Source: Methylobacterium indicum (GTDB taxonomy: Bacteria; Pseudomonadota; Alphaproteobacteria; Rhizobiales; Beijerinckiaceae). Taken from it: 34,907 nt of DNA. The stretch covers positions 1 to 34,907 of the forward strand of contig NZ_JTHF01000114.1 of assembly GCF_001043895.1 (NCBI RefSeq), read 5' to 3'. The notes beneath the pieces were generated by a model that saw only the letters and a program-made list of their open reading frames with translations, was not told where the DNA came from and searched no databases. Of this stretch, positions 1 to 8,224 are shown in pieces (position 1 is the stretch's first letter; each line of letters begins with the position of its first letter). The translations under genes were made by a program, and so were the position numbers.

Positions 1-146
1 GGACGGTGGAGGACAGGCTGCCATCCTGGCGCCCCGATGCTCCCTTTAAGCACCATTCCGCCCCGGCCGCACGGCCGGGCCGTCCCGCGACGCCCCGGGC
101 CCCTCCGGTGCCCAGGATGCCGACTGCCCCCATGCCGATCGCCCCC

Positions 147-2573
147 ATGACGCGCTCCGCCCTCCCTTCCCCCCATCCGCGCCACGCCTGGACCGCCCGG
201 GACTTCTGGCTGGCGCTCGCCGCCGTCCTGCTGTTCTGGGCCGCGGCGGCCGCGGTCTGGCCTCTCACCGGCGCGGTGGTGCCGTGGGATTCCAAGAACC
301 ACTTCTACCCGATGCTGCGCTACCTCGGCGCGGCGCTGGCGAACGGCGAACTGCCGCTCTGGAACCCCTACCACTTCGCCGGCCACCCCTCGGTGGCGGA
401 TCCGCAATCGCTCCTCTTCACCCCGACCATGCTGTTCTTCGCGTGGCTCGACCCCTCCCCGTCGATGGAGCTGTTCGACGCGGTGGTGTTCGCCCACCTG
501 ATCCCCGGCGCGGTCGCGACGCTGCTGCTCTTTCGCCGCCGCGGCTGGCACCCGGTCGGCGCGGTGGCGGCCGCGATGGTGTTCGTGCTCGGCGGCTCGG
601 CCTCGGCCCGGCTGCAGCATACCGGCATGATCATCTCGTACGGCTTCGTGCCCCTGGCCTGGTGGCTGCTGGAGGAGGCGCTGGCGCGCCGCTCCTACGC
701 GTTCGGCCTCGCCTTCGCGGTGGTGGCCGCCGTGATGACCGTGGGGCGCGACCAGGTGGCGTTCCTGTGCGGCCTGAGCCTGATCGGCGTCGCGGTCCAT
801 GCGATCCTCACGGCACCGGCGCCGCTATCCTACCTGCGCGCCCGGATCGGGGTGCTCGCCGCGATGGGCGTGATCGGGGGCGCGCTCCTCGCCGTGCCCT
901 CGCTCCTCACCATGCAGTTCCTGATGACCTCGACCCGGCCGTCCTTCGGCTACGGCGCGGCCATCATGGGCTCGCTGCCGCCGTCGAGCTTCGCCACCGC
1001 GCTCTTCGCCGACGTGTTCGGCTCCCTGCGCTGGACCTACGATTACTGGGGTCCCGACTGGCAGTCGATGGACGGCAACACCTGGACCGACCGGGCGGTG
1101 AACTACCTCTTCGCCGGCACCCTGCCGGCCCTGCTGATCCTGTGGCACGGCATCGCCGGCGGTCGCCTCGCCGCCCGCGAGGTCCGCTATCCGGTCATCG
1201 TGCTCGCGGCCGCGATCCTGTACGCGCTCGGGCGCTACACCCCGGTCTTCGCGCCGATCTTCGACCACTTCCCCGGCGTCGATCTCTACCGCCGGCCCGC
1301 GGACGCGACCTTCGTCGTCAATATCGGGCTCGCGCTCACCGCCGGATACCTCGTCCACCGCTACGTCGTGGAAGGCGCGCCCCGGCTGCGGACCGGCCTT
1401 CTCGCGCTCCGTGTCGCCCGGCCGGCGCTGGCGGTGGCGGCCGTCGGCGGCATCCTGTTCGTGTCCTACGCCTATGCGGCGAAGGCCCACCATCTGCCCG
1501 ACGCGCTGCGCGACGGCCTGATCGGCACCGGGATCGCGCTGGCCGCCGTGGCGGCGATGCTGTGGGCGGGCCCACGCCGCCGGGCGCTCGCCGCCGCCGG
1601 CCTCGTCGCGCTGCTCGGCGCCGAGCTCGTCTGGCGCAACGCCGGCAACTCGCTCAACGCCGAGCCGGCGGGGCGCTACGCGGTGTTCCAGCAATTGCCG
1701 CCCGAGCAGCTCCAGGGGCTGACGCTTCTCAAGGCCGAGCTCGACGCGCGCCACGCCAAGGGCGAGCATCCGCGGGTCGAGATCCTGGGCCTCGGCGGCG
1801 CCTGGCAGAACGCCTCGATGGTGCTCGGGCTCGAGGACACGATCGGCTACAACCCGCTGCGCCTCGCCGATTACGAGCGCGCCGTCGGCCCGGGCGAGAA
1901 CGCCGCCGACCCGAACCTGCGCCAGTTCCCGGGCCTCTTTCGCGGCTACCGCTCGCGGCTCGCGAGCCTGCTCGGGCTCGAATACCTCGTCCTCGACCGG
2001 CCGGCCGACCGCCTGCCGAAGCACTTCCCGCAGCTGACCGGCGCCAAGCTCCTCTACGGCTCGGGCCAGATGTGGATCTACCGCCTCGATCCGGCCAAGC
2101 CCCGGGCCTACCTGGCGACCCGCCTCGTCCCGGTCGATTCCGAGAGCGTCCTCGACCAGGACGAGCTGCCCGAGTTCGAGGGCAGCGAGACCGCCCTCGT
2201 CGACCGCGACAGCGTGCCGAAGATCACGGGCGAGTTCGGCCTCAAGGACCCGGCGGCGCCGGTCGTCGCGGCCAAGGGTACGGCGACGATCCTGGCCTAT
2301 CGCCGCAATGTCGTCACCGTGGAGGTCGAGACCGACCGCGACAGCGTGCTGGTGCTGCACGACATCTTCTATCCGGGCTGGCAGGCCCGGGTCGACGGTG
2401 CCCGCCGCCCGATCCTGCGCACCAACCTGCTCTTCCGCGGGGTGGAGGTGCCGGCGGGCAAGCACGTGGTCGAGTTCAAGTTCCGCCCGCTCTCGGTCGG
2501 CAACCTGATGGCGGCGGCGAGCGAGCTCCTGACGAGGAACGACGATGAGACGGGCGAGACGGCGGTTCGGTGA
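147..2573 (+). CDS. YfhO-family multi-pass membrane protein
   Basis: This is a large integral membrane protein of the YfhO type, a family of polytopic GT-C-like proteins thought to act in cell-envelope glycosylation; the substrate cannot be told here. The N-terminal half has many hydrophobic helices and the conserved early region with PWDSKNHFYPML and LWNPYHFAGHP. The soluble C-terminal part carries the family's typical FYPGWQARVDG segment followed by VPAGKHVVEFKFRP. The reading frame is open to the left edge and could start at GTG 6, ATG 117 or ATG 147. The first 47 residues of the longest form are proline- and arginine-rich and not family-like, so I chose 147, although no start has a clear ribosome-binding site. 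The 3' end overlaps the next gene by 29 bases, which suggests translational coupling. Confidence 0.75.
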   Translation: MTRSALPSPHPRHAWTARDFWLALAAVLLFWAAAAAVWPLTGAVVPWDSKNHFYPMLRYLGAALANGELPLWNPYHFAGHPSVADPQSLLFTPTMLFFAWLDPSPSMELFDAVVFAHLIPGAVATLLLFRRRGWHPVGAVAAAMVFVLGGSASARLQHTGMIISYGFVPLAWWLLEEALARRSYAFGLAFAVVAAVMTVGRDQVAFLCGLSLIGVAVHAILTAPAPLSYLRARIGVLAAMGVIGGALLAVPSLLTMQFLMTSTRPSFGYGAAIMGSLPPSSFATALFADVFGSLRWTYDYWGPDWQSMDGNTWTDRAVNYLFAGTLPALLILWHGIAGGRLAAREVRYPVIVLAAAILYALGRYTPVFAPIFDHFPGVDLYRRPADATFVVNIGLALTAGYLVHRYVVEGAPRLRTGLLALRVARPALAVAAVGGILFVSYAYAAKAHHLPDALRDGLIGTGIALAAVAAMLWAGPRRRALAAAGLVALLGAELVWRNAGNSLNAEPAGRYAVFQQLPPEQLQGLTLLKAELDARHAKGEHPRVEILGLGGAWQNASMVLGLEDTIGYNPLRLADYERAVGPGENAADPNLRQFPGLFRGYRSRLASLLGLEYLVLDRPADRLPKHFPQLTGAKLLYGSGQMWIYRLDPAKPRAYLATRLVPVDSESVLDQDELPEFEGSETALVDRDSVPKITGEFGLKDPAAPVVAAKGTATILAYRRNVVTVEVETDRDSVLVLHDIFYPGWQARVDGARRPILRTNLLFRGVEVPAGKHVVEFKFRPLSVGNLMAAASELLTRNDDETGETAVR

Positions 2574-3465
2574 GGCCCTGGCGCTGGCCGTCCTCTGGGG
2601 CGGTGCCGCCGCGGCCCAAAGCCCGGCCGTACCCCCGGCGCCCGCGCTGCCGCCCGGCGTGGCTCCCCAGGGCGTGACGCAGGGGCCGCCCCCGGCCCCG
2701 GCGCCCGCCGAGGCCAGCCTGTCCTTGCGGGCGGTGCTGACCAGCGAGGCCAAGCCCCTGCGCGGCGGCCTGACCTGGCGCATCTACGAGGACCGGCCGG
2801 AGGGCGGCAAGCCCGTGGTGCTCGCCCGCTCCGAGGAGGCGCAGCCGACCTTCCGGCTGCCGCCCGGCAGCTACCTCGCCAACGTCACCTACGGTTTCGT
2901 CAGCACCTCGAAGCGCGTGACCCTGAATTCGGGGGCGGCGAGCGACCAGCTCACCGTCAATGCCGGCGCACTGCGCCTCTCGGGTGCGGTCGGCGAGGCG
3001 AAGATCCAGCCGGGCCAGCTCGCCTTCGCGGTCTTCGTGCCGATCGGCAACAACCCGGAGGGGCGGCTCGTGCGCGACGGCGTCAAGGCCGGCGAGATCG
3101 TGCGCCTGCCCGAGGGCACCTATCACGTCGTCTCGACCTGGGGCGATTCGAACGCGATCCAGCGCGCCGACCTGAAGGTCGAGAACGGCCGGCTCACCGA
3201 CGCGACCCTCAACCATCGCGCCGCCACCGTGACCCTGAAGCTCGTCGCCGCCCCGGGCACCGAGGCCTTCGCGGGTACCGCCTTCAGCGTTCTGACGCCG
3301 GGCGGTGATACGATCCGCGAGGCGATCGGCGCCTTCCCGCAGGTGACGCTGGCCGAGGGTGAGTACCAGCTCATCGCCCGGCACGACGGCAAGGTCTACA
3401 CCCAGGACTTCAAGGTCGAGAGCGGCGTCGACCGCGACATCGAGGCGATCGCCAAGGACCCCTGA
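2545..3465 (+). CDS. Secreted protein with three beta-sandwich-like repeats
   Basis: I do not recognise a named family. The 306-residue product begins with an arginine-rich stretch and a hydrophobic segment ending in AAAAQ (residues 8-25), a good signal peptide. A proline/alanine-rich linker follows to about residue 56. The rest is three repeats of about 82 residues, visible from the matching strand-turn-strand segments RLPPGSYLANVTYG (104), RLPEGTYHVVSTWGD (187) and TLAEGEYQLIARHDG (268). The pattern resembles small beta-sandwich (carboxypeptidase-regulatory-like) domains, so a periplasmic or surface binding role is likely but unproven. The ATG at 2545 has GAGG seven bases upstream and lies inside the end of the YfhO-type gene, so the two are probably co-expressed. 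There are no enzyme motifs. Confidence 0.7.
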   Translation: MRRARRRFGEALALAVLWGGAAAAQSPAVPPAPALPPGVAPQGVTQGPPPAPAPAEASLSLRAVLTSEAKPLRGGLTWRIYEDRPEGGKPVVLARSEEAQPTFRLPPGSYLANVTYGFVSTSKRVTLNSGAASDQLTVNAGALRLSGAVGEAKIQPGQLAFAVFVPIGNNPEGRLVRDGVKAGEIVRLPEGTYHVVSTWGDSNAIQRADLKVENGRLTDATLNHRAATVTLKLVAAPGTEAFAGTAFSVLTPGGDTIREAIGAFPQVTLAEGEYQLIARHDGKVYTQDFKVESGVDRDIEAIAKDP

Positions 3466-3575
3466 CCCGGGACGGCCGCGCGAAGACGGTTCCCTCGCCG
3501 GCGCAGGACTTAGGCCGCTCGGCGCACTAACGGTTAAGCCGAACGAGATGCGCCTCCGTCGCACCGGCAATGCGG

Positions 3576-3589
3576 CGGGGGAACCCCCG
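3576..3589. terminator. Short GC hairpin between secreted-protein gene and tad genes
   Basis: A CGGGGG arm meets CCCCCG with two bases between (effectively a four-base stem with a larger loop), followed by TGTTTAGA. It sits 110 bases after the stop at 3465 and 55 bases before the TadE-like gene, so it could end the first operon. The T-tract is weak. Confidence 0.3.
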
Positions 3590-3643
3590 TGTTTAGACGG
3601 GCCGGTTATCCCGCCTTTAACGGCCTGACCCTACGGTCCGGCC

Positions 3644-4192
3644 ATGCAACGCGCGCTTGGCATCATCCGTGACGAGAGGGGGTCGACCGCGGTCGAGTTC
3701 GCCCTGGTCGGCATGATGTTCCTGTCCGTGATCCTGTTCACGATGATCGTGGCGGAGATCCTGTACTTCGGCCAGAAGCTCGACTTCGCCACCGAGCAGG
3801 CGTCCCGGCAGGTGATCGTCGGCAAGGCGCAGACGCAGACGACGCCGCCCACCCTGGCGGACTTCACCCAGTCCCTGTGCGGCAAGCTCCCCGCCGCGAT
3901 GTCCTGCAGCGACGTGATCGTGAACCTCTACGTCGTGCCGAAAGCGACGGCGCCGGGCTACTACGCCTACGTCAAGTCCGACCAGAGCGGCCTGACGTTG
4001 CCGGCGCTGACGCCGGGAAGCGGCCAGTTCACCCTCGGCAGCCAGGGCGACTACCAGTACCTGCAGGTCATCTACCCGGTGACCTTCCTGCCGTCGTTCA
4101 TGACCGCCTGGCTCGACGGCTCGACGAAGTACAACGGCAAGCCGGCCTACCTGATCATCTCGACGGCCGCCTTCCGCGTCGAGAGCTTCTGA
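3644..4192 (+). CDS. TadE-like minor pilin / pilus assembly protein
   Basis: This is a TadE-family pseudopilin-like protein of the Tad (Flp) type IVc pilus system. The N-terminus has the typical layout: a short charged leader with DERGSTAVEFALV, then one transmembrane helix (about residues 18-45) containing the conserved glutamate after the processing region. A variable periplasmic domain of about 135 residues follows. Such proteins are cut by a prepilin peptidase and sit in the inner membrane to help assemble Flp pili. The stop codon overlaps the start of the next gene by one base (TGATG at 4190-4194), so it is the first gene of a three-gene operon. No tadA, tadB, tadC, cpaB or flp gene is visible nearby, so the pilus motor must be encoded elsewhere. 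Confidence 0.85.
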   Translation: MQRALGIIRDERGSTAVEFALVGMMFLSVILFTMIVAEILYFGQKLDFATEQASRQVIVGKAQTQTTPPTLADFTQSLCGKLPAAMSCSDVIVNLYVVPKATAPGYYAYVKSDQSGLTLPALTPGSGQFTLGSQGDYQYLQVIYPVTFLPSFMTAWLDGSTKYNGKPAYLIISTAAFRVESF

Positions 4193-4908
4193 TGCGGCCC
4201 GGTCCCATGTCCCGCATCCGGCGCTTCCGAGCCGCCGAGGACGGCCTCGCGGCCGTCGAGCTGGCGCTGATCATGCCGGTCATCCTGGTGATCATGCTCG
4301 GCGGCATCCAGGTCGTGTCGTACATCAACGCCGTGCGCAAGGTCGAGCTGGTGGTCCGCTCGATCAGCCAGATGATCTCCCAGACCCAGCCGCCGAACGG
4401 ATCGACCGTCGCGATGGTCAACGCGGGCGACCTGCATTTCAGCTACGATTCCTCGCTGGTGCTGTTCCCGTATCTGATGGCCGAGGGACGACGCCGGGGC
4501 CAGGCGTGGTGGCAGGTCATCACGATCAACTACGCCAGCATCAAGTTCACCCAGACGGCGACGACCTGCACGGATTCGAGCGACCTGTCGGCCTGCTACC
4601 GCGCCGACGTGGTCTGGACCAGCACGGGCACGACCCAGCCCGCGACCGGGGTCGCCTACCGGCCTTGCGGCACGCCGCAGATCGCGGCGTCGAACACCGC
4701 CCCCCCGAGCCGCACCGCCCTGCCGCGCTCCCTGTTCGGGCCCGCGGCGGCGGTGGTGATCGACGTGGCCTTCACCTTCACGCCGACCTTCGGCGCCAAT
4801 TACCTGCCCTCGCTGCGGATCGCCCGCACGGCCTACATCCAGCCGCGCTACGCGACGCTCGTCGATTTCGACACCACCAACAACGACGGAATCGCCTCGA
4901 AATGCTGA
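4192..4908 (+). CDS. TadF/TadE-like minor pilin
   Basis: This is a second TadE-like protein of 238 residues, in the TadF position. The N-terminal FRAAEDGLAAVELALIMPV segment is the pseudopilin signature: a glycine before a hydrophobic helix with glutamate near its start. A periplasmic domain with several cysteines follows (TATTCTDSSDLSACYR and a C-terminal SKC), which may form disulfides. The start could be ATG 4192, overlapping the tadE-like stop, or ATG 4207 five codons later; I used the coupled one. The 3' end overlaps the start of the next gene by seven bases. Its role in building the Tad pilus is inferred from the family and from the gene trio. Confidence 0.8.
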   Translation: MRPGPMSRIRRFRAAEDGLAAVELALIMPVILVIMLGGIQVVSYINAVRKVELVVRSISQMISQTQPPNGSTVAMVNAGDLHFSYDSSLVLFPYLMAEGRRRGQAWWQVITINYASIKFTQTATTCTDSSDLSACYRADVVWTSTGTTQPATGVAYRPCGTPQIAASNTAPPSRTALPRSLFGPAAAVVIDVAFTFTPTFGANYLPSLRIARTAYIQPRYATLVDFDTTNNDGIASKC

Positions 4909-6341
4909 CCTCCGCATCCCGGTTCGCCGCCGCGGCGGCATCGTTCCGCCGCTGCCGCAACGGCGGCATCAACATGCTGTTCGGGCTCAGCCTGATCCCG
5001 ATGGTCGGCCTGATCGGGCTCGGGGTCGATTACGGCGTCGCGGTGACGAACCGCTCGCGGCTCGACCGGGCGGCCGATGCCGCCGCCCTCGCCGCGATCG
5101 TGACCGCCAAGACCTACATCGCCGCCAACTCGTCGCAGAGCGGCGTGCTCGACGCCGCCAAGGCAGCGGGTCGGACCCAGGCGGTCAACAGCTTCAACAT
5201 CAACGTCGGCAACGTGCCCCTCGGCAGTGCAAACCTGCAGACGCCGGATGTCCAGATCGTTGGCCAGACCATCACCGCCAAGATCACCTACACGGCAACG
5301 ATCCAGAACAGCTTCTCGAAGCTCTTCCTGGTACCGACCACGACGGTGGGCAACACGGTGACCGCCTCGGTCGACCTGCCGAGCTATTTCGATTTCTACC
5401 TGATGGTCGACGTGTCGGGATCGATGGGCCTGCCCACGACGGCGAGCGGCATGACGCAGCTCGCCAAAGACAACGACGACATGTACAGCGACTACAAGCA
5501 GGGCTGCCAGTTCGCCTGTCATTTCCCCGGCTACAAGGGCTGGGGCCTGGCGGCGGGCAAGATCCAGCTGCGCTCCGATGCGGTGAACAACGCGGTCTGC
5601 GCGCTCCTGCAGCGGGCCACCTTCCCGGTGGTGCCGAACCAGTACCGGATCGGCATTTACCCGTTCATCAACCAGCTCGCGACCCTGGCCGGCATCACTG
5701 GCGACGTGAACGCGCTGAAGACGTCCGCCCAGTGCGCCAATTCCTGGCCGCTCGCCTTCACCAACCTCCTCGATACCGGCGCGACCCAGCTCAACAGCCC
5801 CGGCGACCCGACCACCGGCGTCGGCTCGGGCGGCACGCATTTCGAGGTCGCCTTCCCGCAGATGAAGGCGATCGTCGGCCAGAACGGCTACGGCGACGGA
5901 TCGACGAGCACGAGCCGCAAGCCGTTCGTCTTCCTCGTCACCGACGGCATGCAGAACGGCCAGCACTTCTTCGTCAAGCCGGGCACGCAATACGCCTATC
6001 CGGGCAACCCGTCGAAGTTCACGGGCTGGGGCAATGCCAATTGGGACGGCTCGCAGCCGTCGCAGATCGACGCGAAGAACTGCGATGCCCTGAAGGCCGC
6101 CGGGGCGACGATCTCGGTCCTCTACATTCCGTACAACCAGATCTCGTTCACCGACAAGGGCGGCGGCATCGCCTGGGAGAACAACCGGGTCAACGGCTTC
6201 AGCCCGACGCTGGCGGCACCGCTCCAGGCCTGTGCCTCTGGGACGAACTACTTCAGGACCGCCAATTCTCCCGACGACATCACCGCCGCCCTCAAGGCGA
6301 TGTTCGACCAGGCGCTCAAGGTCGCCCGCCTGACGCAGTGA
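4902..6341 (+). CDS. TadG-like protein with von Willebrand factor A domain
   Basis: This TadG-like protein (479 residues) is the third gene of the pilus trio. Residues 20-50 carry the short leader and membrane helix (NMLFGLSLIPMVGLIGLGVD), followed by the TadG-typical RSRLDRAADAAALAA segment. A von Willebrand A domain begins near residue 163, and its metal-binding MIDAS motif DVSGS is at 170-174. Further conserved elements include the TDGMQNG strand-loop. Such proteins are inner-membrane or periplasmic and are thought to anchor or stabilise the Tad pilus. The ATG at 4902 lies within the end of the preceding gene (seven-base overlap), so translation is probably coupled. The last 26 bases overlap the convergent tetR-type gene. 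Confidence 0.85.
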   Translation: MLTSASRFAAAAASFRRCRNGGINMLFGLSLIPMVGLIGLGVDYGVAVTNRSRLDRAADAAALAAIVTAKTYIAANSSQSGVLDAAKAAGRTQAVNSFNINVGNVPLGSANLQTPDVQIVGQTITAKITYTATIQNSFSKLFLVPTTTVGNTVTASVDLPSYFDFYLMVDVSGSMGLPTTASGMTQLAKDNDDMYSDYKQGCQFACHFPGYKGWGLAAGKIQLRSDAVNNAVCALLQRATFPVVPNQYRIGIYPFINQLATLAGITGDVNALKTSAQCANSWPLAFTNLLDTGATQLNSPGDPTTGVGSGGTHFEVAFPQMKAIVGQNGYGDGSTSTSRKPFVFLVTDGMQNGQHFFVKPGTQYAYPGNPSKFTGWGNANWDGSQPSQIDAKNCDALKAAGATISVLYIPYNQISFTDKGGGIAWENNRVNGFSPTLAAPLQACASGTNYFRTANSPDDITAALKAMFDQALKVARLTQ

Positions 6342-7014
6342 CGGGCCGCATGCCCGCGAGGAACAACGCCACTGCCGCCCGGCGGCGCGCCTCCTGCGCC
6401 TCCGGGTCGATGGCGATGCCATAGAGCGCCTGCCGCGAGGCCTTGCCGAGCACCAGGTTGAGGAAGAGGTCGGCGGCGATCTCCGGATCCTCGACGGCGA
6501 TCTGGCCCTGCTCGGCCAGGACCGCGAGCAGGCGCGCCACCGCCCGCACGCCGCGCAGCCAGCCCTCCTCGTAGGCGAGCCGCGCGAGGTCGGGGAAGTG
6601 CAGCGCCTGCGCGACGATGCAGCGGTTGAGCGCGGCCGCTCCCGGCGCCTGGGCCCGGGCGAGCAGGACCCGGCTCAGTTCGTCCAGGACCTCCCCGGCC
6701 GGCCGGGACGCGCCCTGCGCCCCTTGCGCCTCTGCCGCCGCGGAGAGCGGGGCCAGCCAGTCCCGGATCCGCTCCTCCAGCACCGCCGCGAACAAGGCAC
6801 GCTTGTCGCGGTAGCGGGCGTAGAGCGTCGGCTTGCTCACGCCCGCCGCCTGCGCGACCGCGTCGATCGAGGTCGCGTCGAAGCCCTGCTCCATGAATAG
6901 CTGCGTCGCGACGGCGACGAGCCGCGCGTCGCGGCGCGCCGCCTCCTCGCGGGTCGGGCGCCCACCGCCGCGCCGACCTGCATCCCTCGCATCGGCGAGC
7001 GTCGCGGGATTCAT
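6316..7014 (-). CDS. TetR/AcrR-family transcriptional repressor
   Basis: This is a 232-residue TetR-family regulator. The N-terminal helix-turn-helix DNA-binding domain spans about residues 28-75, including MEQGFDATSIDAVAQAAGVS followed by KPTLYARYRDKRALF. The C-terminal part is a helical ligand-binding domain of the AcrR C-terminal type. The ATG at 7014 has AGGAGA about seven bases upstream. It is divergent from an HlyD/DHA2 efflux pair, and a perfect palindrome at 7055-7071 lies between them. The usual arrangement would have it repress both itself and the pump until a toxic ligand binds. The ligand is unknown. Its 3' end overlaps the convergent tadG-like gene by 26 bases. Confidence 0.9.
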   Translation of the reverse strand: MNPATLADARDAGRRGGGRPTREEAARRDARLVAVATQLFMEQGFDATSIDAVAQAAGVSKPTLYARYRDKRALFAAVLEERIRDWLAPLSAAAEAQGAQGASRPAGEVLDELSRVLLARAQAPGAAALNRCIVAQALHFPDLARLAYEEGWLRGVRAVARLLAVLAEQGQIAVEDPEIAADLFLNLVLGKASRQALYGIAIDPEAQEARRRAAVALFLAGMRPVTASGGRP

Positions 7015-7054
7015 GGGTCGTCTCCTTGCTCGATCGCCGAGACCGGCCTATCAC

Positions 7055-7071
7055 AACGATACCGTATCGTT
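7055..7071. promoter_or_regulatory. Probable TetR operator palindrome
   Basis: AACGATAC, one central C, then GTATCGTT form a perfect inverted repeat of 8+1+8 bases, midway between the divergent tetR-type gene (start 7014) and emrA-type gene (start 7091). Size and position are typical of TetR-family operators. A possible plus-strand promoter, TTGCTC (7026-7031), 17 bases, TATCAC (7049-7054), ends directly before the palindrome, so bound repressor would block it. Confidence 0.75.
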
Positions 7072-7090
7072 TCATTAACGGCCAGCCGTC

Positions 7091-8224
7091 ATGCAGCACG
7101 ATCCTGCGCCTTCCCCGACGCCCTCCAAGCGGCGCAGAGGACGGCTCGTCCTCGGCCTCGCCCTGCTCGCGGCCCTGGGCGGCGGCGGCAGCTATGGCTG
7201 GCACTGGTGGACGGTCGGGCGCTTCCTCGAGACGACGGAGGACGCCTACCTCCAGGCCGACAAGGTCACGGTCGCGCCCCGCATCGCCGGCACCGTCGCC
7301 GCGGTGCTCGTCGGCGACAACCAGGCGGTGAAGGCCGGCGCGATCCTGGCCCGCCTCGACGACCGCGAGTACCGGGTGGCGTTGAAGCAGTCCGAGGCCG
7401 AGGTCGAGAAGGCCCGGGCCCAGATCCTCGGGACCGCGGCGGCGATCACCCAGGCCCAGGCCCAGGTCGAATCCGCCAAGGCCGAGATCGAGAACACCGA
7501 GGCCGGGCTCGATTTCTCGACCAAGGAGTACGACCGCTACAAGAACCTGCTCCAGACCGGTTCCGGCACGATGCAGCGCCAGCAGCAGGCCGATGCGGAC
7601 CTGCGCCAGAAGCGGGCGGCGCGCGACAAGGCGGTGGCCTCGCTGCAAGCCTCGAAGAAGCAGGTCGAGAGCCTGCGCGCCCTGGAGGCCAGCGCCCGCG
7701 CCACCCTGGAGGGCGCGCAGGCCAAGGTCGAGCAGGCCCGGCTCAACCTCAGCTACACGACCGTGACCGCCCCGATCGACGGCACGGTCGGCGACCGCTC
7801 GCTACGGGTCGGGCAGTTCGTCTCGGCCGGCACCGGGCTCCTCACCGTGGTGCCGATGGGCCGCGACATCTACCTGGTGGCGAACTTCAAGGAGACCCAG
7901 ACCGGCCACATGATCGAGGGCCAGCCGGTTACCTTCACGGTCGATGCGCTGGGCGAGCACGAATTCGGCGGCCGGATCGAGAGTTTCTCGCCCGGCACCG
8001 GCGCGCAATTCGCCCTGCTGCCCCCGGAGAACGCCACCGGCAACTTCACCAAGGTGGTGCAGCGCGTGCCCGTGCGCATTGCGCTCAACGCCGATGATCC
8101 CCTGCTGCCCCGCCTGCGCCCGGGCCTCTCGGTCGAGGCGACCGTGCACACCCACGGCCGGGTCGAGCCCGCCCCGGCGGACCGCCCGGCCGCCGCGCTC
8201 GTCAGCGAGGCGCTGCCGCGATGA
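7091..8224 (+). CDS. emrA: HlyD/EmrA-family efflux periplasmic adaptor
   Basis: This is the membrane-fusion (adaptor) subunit of a tripartite drug efflux pump, 377 residues long. A single N-terminal transmembrane helix (about residues 18-38) anchors it in the inner membrane. The first half of the biotinyl-lipoyl-like domain follows (DKVTVAPRIAGTVAAVLVGD). Next come a long alpha-helical coiled-coil hairpin (about 95-220), the second lipoyl half (NLSYTTVTAPIDGTVGDRSL) and a beta-barrel domain with VANFKETQ. It overlaps the downstream transporter by four bases (ATGA at 8221), so the two are made together. Its regulation is probably by the divergent TetR-type protein. The exported compound cannot be told from sequence. 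Confidence 0.9.
   Translation: MQHDPAPSPTPSKRRRGRLVLGLALLAALGGGGSYGWHWWTVGRFLETTEDAYLQADKVTVAPRIAGTVAAVLVGDNQAVKAGAILARLDDREYRVALKQSEAEVEKARAQILGTAAAITQAQAQVESAKAEIENTEAGLDFSTKEYDRYKNLLQTGSGTMQRQQQADADLRQKRAARDKAVASLQASKKQVESLRALEASARATLEGAQAKVEQARLNLSYTTVTAPIDGTVGDRSLRVGQFVSAGTGLLTVVPMGRDIYLVANFKETQTGHMIEGQPVTFTVDALGEHEFGGRIESFSPGTGAQFALLPPENATGNFTKVVQRVPVRIALNADDPLLPRLRPGLSVEATVHTHGRVEPAPADRPAAALVSEALPR

Noticed and set aside
825..2783. Long minus-strand open frame opposite the YfhO-type gene
   Set aside because: It has the same mirror-frame composition, no recognisable motif and no start context, and it overlaps two well-supported plus-strand genes.
3466..3643. CtrA-type site (TTAA-N7-TTAA) in the promoter of the tad trio
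   Set aside because: TTAA-type half-sites occur (GGTTAAGCC, CTTTAACGG), but no pair has the seven-base spacing.
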